Below, piece after piece: positions 44,343-56,500 of a DNA stretch of 64,000 nt. The notes beneath the pieces are model-generated. The model saw nothing but the letters and a program-made list of their open reading frames with translations, had not been told where the DNA came from and did no database searches. A program made the position numbers and the translations under genes. Origin of the DNA: Prunella strophiata (Eukaryota > Chordata > Aves > Passeriformes > Prunellidae); NCBI GenBank assembly GCA_036583965.1, contig JAZBQD010000027.1, positions 18,279,001 through 18,343,000 on the forward strand. Direction: 5' to 3'. Within the stretch, counting starts at the first letter, position 1. Each line of letters starts with the position of its first letter.

Positions 44343-45588
44343 AAAAACAACGGGAGCACAAACATTTGCTGCTATAAAAATAACCCTCTGGAAACCAGCC
44401 TGATTTTGATGTCTTGTACACTCAGCCTGGTTTCTCTTTTCCTGTACATTCTTGTAAATTTTGATTTGTGGCAGAACTGAAATAAAAATAAGCTTCTTAT
44501 TAAAAACTACCTAGAACATCAAATCCCATGCAATAAGAAAGTTAACAATTGTAAAACCTGTCATGTCTCTGAGAAGCAGAGGAATTATCTTGTTATCAAT
44601 TTAATAATGGAACACTGAAGTAAATGATGCCATCCACTGACACCAGTAACACTGTCTCTCCTGGGAAATTCATGTTGGTAGGAACTGTCAATCTAGATGG
44701 ATATGGACATATGAAACATTGTACCTTCAGTCCATAAATCTATTCTTTCTGCACTGCCTTAATAAAAAGATTCTGCATGATGATAAAGACAAGCAATGCA
44801 GAATGTCTTGACACTGCTGACCTGCAATTCTGCTTCTCTTCTCTCTTCTTTTTACAGGGAATTTACTCTCCAGTAAATAATTTAACAATCTCAAACCATC
44901 CATTGTTTTCCTCCTTCACTTAAAATTAAGTGCTTAAAATACATATATTTGAGTATATGAAAATGAGCCAAGTCAGGTTTATTAGTACGTTTGTTATTCA
45001 CCTGTAGCAAACCTTCTGAATAAAGCACTTTCTGTGCCTTGTTACTTTAGAGTGAGATCACCTGTTTGTTTTTTAAAGGAAGGGGAAGTTAGATACAACA
45101 GAGCAACACAAAAATAGGCCAAACATTACCAGCACACAACTAAGTCTAGAAAGATGATGATAAAAGTTTGAAAATGCTATGATTTGCTCTATGTATTACA
45201 TAAAAAAGTCAGCATGAGCAGAAAACACCAAAGATTTTAATCCCAGGCTAAATGGACATGCTTATTTTTAAAGGCAGTCATTTTCATATGATGACTCTAT
45301 CAATGAGATCCACCTATTTAATGAGATTATTTTATGGATTTCAGTGAGTACACTGGGCTGAAACTTCAAAATCAGGCCTAGAGTTGTTAGGTTCTAAACC
45401 CTCAAAACAAAAACCCTACAAACAAAAACCAAAGTTTATGAACAAACCTTTTTCTTTGTAAAATAACACAACATTGTGTCTTTGATGGAAGCAGAAAGCT
45501 AAACAGGTTGCACTTTAGAACTGGCTGCACCTGTAAAAAACAAGGGATCTGCTTGGTTTTGTAAGTGCCCCCCTACCATGTCACACTC

Positions 45589-45628
45589 AGCACTGCCAGG
45601 GCAGCAGTGGAACTACCCTGGCACTGCT
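45589..45628. repeat. Inverted repeat, 15-bp arms
   Basis: AGCACTGCCAGGGCA (45589-45603) and TACCCTGGCACTGCT (45614-45628) match at 13 of 15 positions with a 10-nt loop. It is a compact GC-rich stem in AT-rich intron. Confidence 0.7.
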
Positions 45629-47926
45629 TACACAGACAGATCACACATCACAGACATGGCAATGTGCAGAAATTAAACTGAAAATGAAAAGTGACCTAAT
45701 GAGAGGCTAATTCGCAATGCAACTGAAAAAAAGGTGAATGGTCAGGAAAAAAAAGGATCTGATGCATCCCTCATGGATCAGGGCACTCTAATTAAGATGT
45801 GGCAACTTCTGAACAGTGAAAAGGGAACCATGGAATAAGAGTTCCCCAAAGCATGTGTGCAATGAAAGAGAATATAGCACCTGCACAGAGCACTTGAGGG
45901 AAATTCAAATATTTAACATGACTAGAAGAAGTATGTCCATTCTATGACAGACTGTTGAAAATTTCAGTACTTCAGGTAAACCCTTCAAATTACATTGAAA
46001 ATTACCTATGTGGCTAAAGACTTCCCTGGAAATTTGATAGAATCTGGGATTTTATTTTACATAGGAAACCTATCCTAGTTCAACCTTTAGTCTCTTTGAT
46101 AATGAGTGAAAACAAATACATGAGTGCATGGAAATAAAGGCTGAATCCAAGAGAAGAGAAGATACTAATTTTTGGCAGTGTTTCTTTCTAACAATGCCTG
46201 CAAGCCCTCGTGGAATTGGCATGCCCCTGCTGTATTTCTGTGCTTTCCACACTGATTTAATATAAAGAGAAAGCAGAGGAGGCCAATACATTATTGGAGA
46301 AGCTAACAGAAAAAGGATATATCTAATTCTATGATATTTCAGACACATGCTATGACCTGTAGCAAAAGCTTTTCACCAGGGTGCTGACACATTATTGATT
46401 CTCAAGACCATGTAAGAAAAACAAGGCTGGCAAAAGGCTACACAAATTCGTGAATTTTTTCCTCCACCTTTAGAAATTTTTCTCTTATCAAATTCTCTGC
46501 CCAGATACACAAAGTCCTTTTACCAACAGTTCTTTGAGCACCTCACTAATTGTTGCTCTTTATTTTCACAATAGCACAGGCAACTCTCTGCAGGGTGCCT
46601 CTCTGAGAGGGGAAGCCAACTGGAGACAAAGATGTTCAAGGCATGCAGGCTGTTCCCACGGAGGGAATGAGCAGCTGTTGACTGAAAGGAACCCTAACAT
46701 CCCTTCCAGACCTTGGCTGCCTCTAGATATAGACAGATATGTTTCCCCAATTACTCAGCAGCAACGCTGCTTAACTTATTAGAAAACAAATTCAGCAGAA
46801 AATATAAAGAGACAAAATACAGAATTAATAACTTCATCACAGTTTCCTAACCCCTGCACTCCGTCAGCTAGCAATTCCCCAGGTCAAATCTGTCTCTTTG
46901 CATCTCTGAGAAGTCCATCCTATCTCTTCTCTTGTTCCATTACCCCCCAGGGCTTCTTTTAATTCACTTCCTTGGATTTTGAAGGCTCAAGAAAGCTAGC
47001 AGTACCAGTGCTAGTAGAGGAGAAAATTGTGACTCAGAGAGCAGAGAGAAAAACTCCTCCCTTTTTACACTTCGGGGTCCTGTGATCTGCTTCATCATGT
47101 GACATTGCTGGTGCCAGAGGGATGCTTGGAAGGACTAAATGACTTTGTCAGCCAGGCTGCATCCTCCACAACTCACCCACTCTCTTTCTGTGCACCATTA
47201 TCCTCATAGTGATATGCTGAAAATCAGTGATAATTTACCTGATTTTGCACAAACCTCTCTTCAGTTATGCTGTAGTGAGAGGTGAGGGTGTGGTAGTTAA
47301 GCTGTGTAGGAACAGGCTATAAGGCTTGTCCTATCTTCAGGACATTATCTGATGGCTTTGAATGCCAGCTGCATAGGAGAAACCTATCAGTCCCTAAATA
47401 CTTTTTGTATTTTAATACTATATATATAAATAGTATATAAATAATATTTCCCTAGGTATTGGTCTAGGTATGGGACTTGAGAAAGAGAAGAGCTTCTTCA
47501 CAGTCCCAAACCTGCCTGATCAATGGGGCAGGCTCACCTCATGATCAGAGAAAATCTGCAAATGTCCACAGGGCTAAAAAACATGCTATCTTTTCAATGG
47601 CCAAAGCAAGACCACCAGAACCTTTCATTAGGAAAAAAAATGTTTCATGTATAAATATTTCTACAGTGAAAATTATAATAAAGTAGTCCATCTATCAAAG
47701 ATAGAAACTCTACTTTTTGTCAGGCACAGAACTTTTCAAGAAGTGAAGATAAAAATCTGTGTTTGCTGTTGATCTCTTCATATATACTTCCTATCATCCC
47801 CTGGTATTTCCCAGCAGGGCCAAAAATTCAGTGAACAACAGTGCCACTATGCACTGAACCTCCTGATGGCAGGTCTGCAGTGCTCCCATCTGTGGTATGC
47901 TCAGAAAAATCTCATGAGTGGGTAGC

Positions 47927-47941
47927 TTTTTTTTTTTTTTT
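47927..47941. repeat. Poly-T tract (T15)
   Basis: Simple homopolymer in intron 14. Confidence 0.9.
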
Positions 47942-48280
47942 CTATGCAGACATTAGAATTTACTTAAGTAGTTAGCTGTTATGTCTGATGACCCAAGTAG
48001 TTTTTTGGCTACACTCCAGCAGCAAAGAAGATCCAAAATTAAGGGCTGTAAGTTGGCAGTTACCTTCTGACTAATCTTTCCTCCTCAAGTGCCAGTTCGA
48101 CCCACCTCTTCATATTTTAGGGAAGCTCATGTGAAGATGCTGAGAAACTGAAAGAGGCCTTACTATTTTCACTGTATATTTGGAAGTTTAATAAAATTGT
48201 TACCTAACTTGCTCAGCATACTGCTATGTGATTGGACATTTTAAAATTAAAATGCATTGAATTTCCTATAGCCTTATAGC

Positions 48281-48304
48281 CTCATTCAAATGCTCATTCA
48301 AATG
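48281..48304. repeat. Perfect 12-bp tandem duplication
   Basis: CTCATTCAAATG occurs twice head to tail. Confidence 0.9.
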
Positions 48305-49588
48305 AAAGACCTAATGTTGGTGAGATTTTTATCAATGTCCCAGCTGTGAGCATGTGTGTTCCCAAAAAGATAAATCAAAAATAAAGTGTGGATGCCTTTG
48401 GCAGAATCAAAGGCAAAAGTCCTACTAGGAACCAGAGGTGTGCTGAGAGAGACATTGAGAGAATGCAAATATAACACACATACATTTTTAATGCTCATCC
48501 CTCCCTTTAAGATGCACACACTGCACACAGGTAAGAATTTGGGGTACCTATAAAATCACACAATCTTTAGAAACTCTCATCTGAGCTGTATATAACTTAA
48601 ATGAAACATTCTGCAAGCATATTCAGACTTTAATACAGTTATAGAGGGAGAGCATAAATGGCTAGGTGGCCAAGAATGGTGTAGCTAAGAATAAGTCTAT
48701 CATATCATATCATATTACACTGCAAGAAAAGTGAAGCAGATTTTTATAAATGCTGCCCTCAAATTTAGGAATAGAGCTTCAATATATTTTTTTTTTCTAA
48801 ACATAAGACTTAAATTAGCTATTATGTATAGACAGAAAAATCAACGTAACTACAATTTTATAAAAAGATATTAAACATAAAAAGAAGTAAAAGAAAATTA
48901 TATTTGAAATAGATTAGGAACCCTGCACTTAAAAATGTGAGAAAGATGTAAAAATAACCAGTGAAAAAGCATTCTTTCTGAGATTTGTGAGACTGGGAAG
49001 TGTAGTGGCAGGAAACAGGAGTTAAAAGCACTCTGTTGCTTTCTTAGTTTACATTTTACCTACGTGGCTCACAACAAATGATGTACTTAAGTCTCCTTTA
49101 AACCATCCTTTAAAATATTTATTTGGGTTGAAGTGTTCAGTAAATAAGTACTTACTGTCACACACTTCCTTCAACACTCAAAAGACCATCTCCACTAGCT
49201 CTGCATACAAGGTTTCAACACACAAACAGGTCACTGCTGATTTATGAGTTACCACCCATGGGCACACCTGAAGCCAGGGGCTGCTCCAGTGCTCTTTCAA
49301 ACCCCATAAAATAGGAGGTAAGGCTGGTTTGCTATGTCCAAAACTGAAGAAATTCATATTGAGTTGAATCAGGCTGTATTTGCTGCAAGTTCCCAATAGG
49401 GGTAGTTACCACACTGACACACTGAAATTTGCTATCCCATGGTAATTGGTTGGCATGTCTGTGTTCACACACCCGTGCATTAGACTAAGACTGTATGAAG
49501 AGAACAAGATTGCTTTTTGGATCCTGCTGGCCACCTCATTTTGCATATTTAGCAGTTGCTCCTTTAAGCACAGTTCATTAGGAAAACA

Positions 49589-49712
49589 AAAAAAAAAAAA
49601 ACCAAACCCCCCCCCCCAAAAAAAAAAAAAACCCAAAAAAAAACCACCAAAAAAAATCACCAAAAAAACCACACCCAACACTAAACAAAAAACCCAAAAC
49701 AAACAAACAAAA
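49589..49712. repeat. A/C-rich low-complexity tract with C11 run
   Basis: About 124 bp consists almost only of A and C, including C11 at 49607-49617 and further CCC groups. The complementary strand, which is the sense strand of DPYD, is G/T-rich, with G11 and several GGG groups. Open frames through it code for Lys/Pro/Thr or Gly/Phe runs and are not genes. Confidence 0.9.
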
Positions 49713-50887
49713 TAATTAAAATATAAAACAGGGTGAATTGAGATCTGAAATATGGAATTGTGACAGACATGAGAAGTTTAGTAATGAAGACTAGGTAAAA
49801 GTTTATGGTAATAGTTCTTAAACACAATGTGCATTAAAAGTTTAGAAGCTACCAGCAGTACTGAGGGTGTAGAATAAGATCAGTTCAGAGCCCACTAAGA
49901 ATTCTGCTAATCTACATGTTCCTCTTGGTGGGTAAAGAAAAGAAAAACCATCTTGGAACACTTTATTCCCACATTTCGCTCAGAATTGGAGATCTTTCCC
50001 TAGCCCCCCTCCCCAGAAAGCACAGGAGGCTGGGATATAGTCCAGCTGCTGTCAATCATACTGAAGAGCTGGCTCTAATTGTGAGAGATTCAAGCATGTG
50101 CCTCTGCCTTTCTTGTCTGAGCTAGAACATGTCTGCAGAGAGCCAGCTCTCCTACTACCGGCACAGTTCAGAGCAGCAAACGCCGCACTTGCTTCTGAAC
50201 AAAAATAAACAGTTTGGTGGTAGAACTGCATCTACACTAGGTTCTGCCAGGACAGCAGCTAGATGCCATTTTATTTTTAGTATTCCTAGCCTACATAAGT
50301 ATGTGAGCAAGCCTTTTAAATATAGACCTAGGCTTCATATTTTTCTTCATTAGAGCTCTAGCAGAATGTCTAAAATGTAAACCACATCACAGAATATACA
50401 GACTATGGGCTACAGGAACAGCATACACTTACTACTTTGATCAGGCACACTTTCACTTTCCTATTATTATTGTAACACAAATACTGTAATATAAAAGATG
50501 AGAAAGCAGAATTATCTAAATCACATATGCTCAGTGCTTCATAAAAGACTAAAATCGTATCACAGACGGTAAAATGAGTGTCAAAAGTACTGTGCATTTT
50601 AAAAGATCAAATTCTATAATTTAGCCAATTGCCTATGACAAACATGAAATGGAAATTAGGAAGACATATTTAGGTGATATAGATTTTGCACAGGTAATCA
50701 GACTAGCAGAATTTTGTCATTTTTACAAACTTTAGATTTCAATTTTGATGGGTTGTTGACTCTTAACAATTTTAAAATTTTGCCTTTATTTTATTTTTAA
50801 CATTTATTTTGTAAGATTGCCACAAGGTCATTTTATCTCCATCCAATGGCATCTACATCTTAATATTAAAACAATAAGTACCCAGAA

Positions 50888-50994
50888 AAGGGCATTTCCC
50901 AGGGAGTAATGACTGGCTGGGAGGAGTTGATGGCCTGAGGCACTGCTGAGGGCCATTAACCCTGGCCAGTTATTAATCGCCAGGAAATGCCCTT
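50888..50994. repeat. 107-bp near-perfect hairpin (MITE-like or precursor-like)
   Basis: The ends are perfect 12-bp inverted repeats, AAGGGCATTTCC (50888-50899) and GGAAATGCCCTT (50983-50994). Complementarity continues inward: TAATGACTGGC pairs with GCCAGTTATTA, and TTGATGGCC (50927-50935) pairs with GGCCATTAA (50951-50959), leaving a loop of about 15 nt. The two mismatches inside those inner blocks become G-U pairs if the plus strand is transcribed. No protein is encoded. A short non-autonomous DNA transposon is the simplest reading; a hairpin RNA precursor is possible. Confidence 0.75.
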
Positions 50995-52989
50995 GCACCA
51001 AGGTTGCTATTGCTATTTTAAGCACAGATTGAGGGGGTGAAATGGATATCTGAGCATACAGGGGGTTTAACACATGATGCCATTTCCTTTGTTGCAGTTT
51101 ATGGAGGACATTTCTACAATCTACAGTCCTGATACCCAACCAGATCACACAGATCATTTTGAAGCACTCCATTGTACACACAGTAACTCACCAAACTGAT
51201 AAAACAGTTGGGATTTTTAAGAGATTGTCCTTTCCCTCTAAATAATAGTCTGCATGTTAACACTTTAATAAGATGAACAGAAATATGCAACTCTTCATGT
51301 CACTGTCAGCAGAATTACATTCCAGAAATATCTTTTTAATCATACTGTCTTTATGTTTAGGGCATTTCCTTTGTCAATACTCCTACTTAATGACCGCTCA
51401 CATATCTCTGCAGAAAGGAATTTTTAGCAGCAACTGCCAAAGCACATCCTGAAGCAGCTTCAGCTGATGCTAGCCATTAAGGAGTTTGTCTTTTCCAATA
51501 ATCAAGCAGATTGGGTCATTTTCTAGGAGATGGTTGGTGAAGTATTTCAGAAACTGCTTTAATTTTCTCCTACTTCTTACCCCAAGGCTAAAGTTTTAAA
51601 GATGAGTTCACAGTCCACACAGAAATGTGAAATTTTTTCTTTTTTTTCCAGGGATCAATTAATCACTTTTTAAATCAAAAGTATATTCTGAGCATATGTC
51701 CAAATAGTCTTCTGCTTCACTGAACTACTCACTATTTTTCAAACTTTAGCCGTGATAGTAAAACAAAAAAATAAGTCATGGCTTTATAATGTGTCTAGGA
51801 AGAAAGTACAGTTCTGCAGTAAACCAGTTTTCAACAAAGTTTCTCAACAAAGCAGCAGTTCCAAGTGCAAAACATAAAGGACCTTCTCACATTTTTCCTC
51901 AAAGTCCTAATTTGTCACCACACACATGTACATCTGAATCATAAAGGGATTGTAAAAATCTCACTGAACTTACCACGTGGTCCAATTTTCAGTTACAAAT
52001 TCCAATTTCCAGCAACAGATATGTGCTTTCCAAAAATAAAATTCCCTCAAATTGATGGCCAGAGTATGTGTTTCCACATCTTTACCACATTAATAATCAT
52101 ATTTTTGAAAAAATTAGAGTTAAAATAACCAATGCTGTGTGAATATTGTGCAGCTGGGATCAAACATTATGACATGTACTGCATGGTCATTTGAACATGC
52201 ATGATCAAATACTGTCTCTGGGTACATTTTTAGCAGATTTTCTTGTATTACTGTATGTAGGATTGTCTGAGGTGATCCTCTGGAAATGTAGCAAATCTTA
52301 CTAAATTGAAAGTAGCATTTGAATTACAAACCCCTTAGCACATCATTTCAGACTAGTACAAAATATATCTGTATCTCAGCTTCAGTTCAAGTAATGTAGT
52401 TACATGCTAATCAGGTTGTCAAAATGTAATACAGGAACAATGGTCCAAAGGTTGAGAGAGGACTGGGAGGCAGAGAGGGCTTCTGATCCTGGGTGCAAAC
52501 CTAAGAGCTCCTCTGTGCACTGACAGTGTAAATCCCCAGGAATGGGTTACACAGCTCAGTGCCCCCTCTCCCACATGCACCAGCAGCAGCTCCCTAGGAC
52601 AAGCTCACAGTAGTATTTCCCAAAAAAACTTGCCCAGCTTTTAAGAAATCTGTGGCACAGGAATTCCCTGAGTCAGAGGTGATGCTTTCAGCTAGTTTTT
52701 CCAGTAGGTTTTCCTCAGCCTGTATGTCCCTCTGGGACTGGCAATGCCCCATGAGTATGAGCTCCACAGCTGCTGAGCCATGTGGTGAAGAATCTCCTAC
52801 CACTCATTTCCACCTTCACCCTTCTGGTTCCAATCCAGCAAGATGTGAACCACAAAGTGTATTCAAAATGTGAAGGGGGAAAAAAAAAGAATCAGCATGC
52901 TGACATAGTGATGGGTTTTGCTTTGTTTTCTTCCCTTCCTAGAAATTCCGTGTTTGATAAGCTTTATGTCAATGTTATTCAGCATTTTC

Positions 52990-53560
52990 ATAGCGCTCTC
53001 TTACTGCAACCCTAGTATAGTTAGCTTAAAATCACTCACTGTACATATAAATTTATCACTGGTTTTTATCATCTGCATACTACTTCAATTTTTTTTTTTC
53101 CTGGCAGTTCATTGGCGAAACAATCAGTAATGCAAGATTCTTCATAAACCTTTATGTCAGCTCTCATCTTTATCTCCCTACATAACATACTATTATCAGC
53201 AAAGTTTACATTCTTAAAATTTTCTCTCTTTTCCAGATTGTTAATAAACATTTTGAATAGCACAGAACACAGTACAGATCCCTAAAGAATTTTCCTGCAG
53301 CTCTCTATCCATTGTGAAAATTGACTATTTATTCCTTAACATTGTTTCCTATGTTTAACTGGCTATTTATTCATGTAGGTTTCTTCCTCTAATCTTACGA
53401 TAACTTAATTTCTTTCAAATTCCTCAGTGAAGGACCCTACCAAACACTTCTGGAAACCCTAGCTCACTTTTATCATCTGAATTTCTCTTGATGTACTCAA
53501 AGAACTTTTTTTTTAAGGTATAACATACTACAAAGGAAGCCCTTCACTCTTTTGTTTGTT
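52990..53560 (-). mobile_element. Ancient CR1/L3-type LINE, reverse-transcriptase remnant
   Basis: On the minus strand, 53069-53263 translates to a recognisable piece of a CR1-clade reverse transcriptase: LFKMFINNLEKRENF followed by FADNSML and a RADIKVYEE helix. FADN stands where the family has the catalytic FADD motif, so a key aspartate is lost. Further upstream in the element (53264-53560) the DNA still resembles the family, including a block ending in GTCAATTTTCACAATGGATA and a TTCTTTGAG block, but the frame is broken. The copy is dead and heavily diverged, probably dating to early amniote or archosaur ancestry. Its boundaries are approximate. Confidence 0.75.
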
Positions 53561-56500
53561 TTCTTTCTACTAGCTCTATTTTTAAGAACAGCTTTTACCA
53601 ATTTGCACACAAGGATAAAAGATGTTGAGCCTGTAGTTCCCCAGATCTCTCCCAAAAAAGAGATTTTACATTTCCTCCACACCACTTCTCTGCTACTTTT
53701 CAAGGCTGAAGCAGATCTGCTATAGCCAATGTGACTATCAAAACATGCTGGTAGATGAGATGATAGATGAGAATTTTCCTGCATTTTCTCTTTTTATTTT
53801 TACTAACACCTAAGCTTCAAGGAATGAAAATTTACACCACTGTATTTTTTAGCTCAGACCCATCTCTATTAAGATTCAGGTCATGTGAGGCTTAGCAGTT
53901 CTTATGTGTTGTAGAAGAGCCTTTCCAAAAAAATTTCCTTCCCTATAAGCAAATGTGATCTCAAAGACACAATACATCAACATTTCTGTTACTAGCCTCT
54001 GGTTTTGTTCACTGTGTAAATTGGACCTCTTGCTGAATTGCTCCTTAGACTGAGCATGGGAAAAATGCAAAAAAATAGAAAGAGCTGAACCAGGATCAGG
54101 AGCACCCTCAGGATGGGGGAAAGGCGAAAGCTTCCCTGGAACATGCAGAGGTATGTTCTCAATGTGTCTGCTGTTCTTTTGGGGCAGCTTTTTTCCTTCT
54201 CTTTACTAGCAAGTATTTTTCTTTACTTTTTTCATCCTCCCTTTTTCTTGTGGTGAATGACAAAGAGAAAAAGGAAATGTGGTCATGTGCTCCAAGATCT
54301 CTTCCTTTCTACCCACCACAGTAGTCACTGGAAATGGAGGGGTTACAGCCATTTTCATGCTCCACACTCTCTAGGGCCAAGTGATTTTGTTCCTGGACAA
54401 GGCAATGAGTGTGAGTGCCTTATTCCAACCTCACCTTCCCTTCTCAGCTAGGATTTCCTCTGATGTTAAAGGAATGGGCCTACTGCCAGTTTTCTGTAGT
54501 GAAAGGGATCTTTTCCATATGGTGAATTTAACAACTGCTGTGTGGGTTTTTTCACCTCCTACCAAGCATCCATGATGGCTGGCTTTGGGAAGTTTAAGCT
54601 GCAGCAATAACAACTTCTGGAGCTTTTTTAATGCGATTTGAGGGCCTGAAATTCAGATAAAGCAACCCAGGTAGTTATGCACCTCTGGGAGTATGCAGGC
54701 TTCTAGGTAGCCCAGCTTGTGGCTCTCTCCCCCTATGCCCTGTTCTTTTCAGTTCACATGGAGAAGCATCTGGACATTCAGCAAAGTCCTCTGAGAATGC
54801 ACAGCACATACCCTCCCCATCAAGATGATGGGTTGATGTTGGTACCAAGTGAGGTCCACATGGGCATGGCCCTACCTGATTGTTCAGAAATCTTTTATTT
54901 CAAGATTGTAGATACTGAGCTTGTCAAAATACGTAAATTTATCACATGGAGATACAACTTAGTAGGTGTTTGGAGTACAAAATATCATTTCTCTGTGATG
55001 GAAAGGTAAAGCTATCTATGCTAGGCTTAGGAAGAACAAAACTATTGTTTTTTTATTACTTGAAGCAAGTCCATGACTGGTATCTCAAAATGCAAATATT
55101 ATGTACAACATCCCACAGGCCTTTAAATACCCATTAAAAGCAAAAGCTATAATAATACCTGCAAAAATAAATTATTACTAATACCTCTAGTGAGAAATCC
55201 AACTTTGACCTTCTCACAGTAAAGCTGTGAAGCCTATGAGTCCTCTGTATCTTAAAAAGTTTTCCACCTAATGTCCCTTAATTTTAAGTCTCGAAGGAGT
55301 TCTACAGCAATTTAGATATTCTGGTCAATCCCTCTCAGTAACCAGATTACAGGATCTTCTGTTACTGTAGAATTAGTGAGGAAAAAGGTTTATAAAAATA
55401 GATTAATGATTGTTCCCACTCTGTAGACGAAATCTGTTTTTAAAACCTGAGCTGGTCCAACATAAGATTGATACGTAGGACACCACTTCAGGGATCACAC
55501 TGGCAAACCAACTAAACCTCCCCATGCAAAATATCCAAATAATTGTTGCAAGTCTATTTCTATTCACCTTACAGCTTCATCTCTTTGGACATTGCATATT
55601 TCTGCACCAAAATTTATTTGCAGGAGCAATGCACTCATATATGCCTGTTAAGATTGCATTTTTCTTCCTCTGTAGCCCTTTATCTTCTCCTATCCTCAAA
55701 GTGTAGAATTAAACCAAATCTGGATTTGTTATCTAACTCACAAAGACCAAGTCCAAACAAAACCAGCAGCCTCATTTCATACTTCTGTGGCAGAAAAAAA
55801 GTTATAATATAAAAACTAATTGCACCATTCCAGGAGACTAAAAAAAACCCAAACAAATCCTAAAAATCAAAAACCAGCAAAACCCACACAATGCTACAAA
55901 GAAGATGGTTACCAGTCTGGGATCCAGTGATCTGTTCTCACACATTCTCTGTGTGAGCATGGCTACTCCCAACAGGTGTTCCTGGGACATTCTGAACAAA
56001 ATGTTGAACAAAAATACATCTTTAACAGCTTCAGCCCTGAAAAGCTGCTCTCTGCTGAGTAACTGTCAGAGAGACTGTCAGCAGCATTCCACAAGCAGTA
56101 GAACAAACATTAAGACAAGAGTTTTCAGCTTAGTTGGGGGGTCCACAAGTACTTACTGTTTCTAGCAGAAGAGGTTTCTCAATTCAACGCATCATGACAC
56201 TGATATCTGAATCACAGATTCGGTGTCACAGCTGACAATCTGGTATCCTATGTACATTCCCTAGAGTCATGCGGGAGATCAAACTCATCTGTGTTGAGCT
56301 AGGAGGCCAAAAACTTACTTTTAAGACTTCAGTATACTAACAGAGCAATATTAAAAAATATTTAATTTGGCATCTTCTTTCAAGATCCCAGTTCTTTCTT
56401 GTGGTACAAATTTCTCGGACATTTGCTTGTTTGTGATGGACTTCTCTTAGTCTGGTAGGGAATGACATTTACCCTGCAATCCATTTCATGGAGTGTCCTG

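Noticed and set aside
49406..49715. Lys/Pro/Thr-rich and Gly/Phe-rich frames across the A/C tract
   Set aside because: Artefacts of low-complexity DNA.
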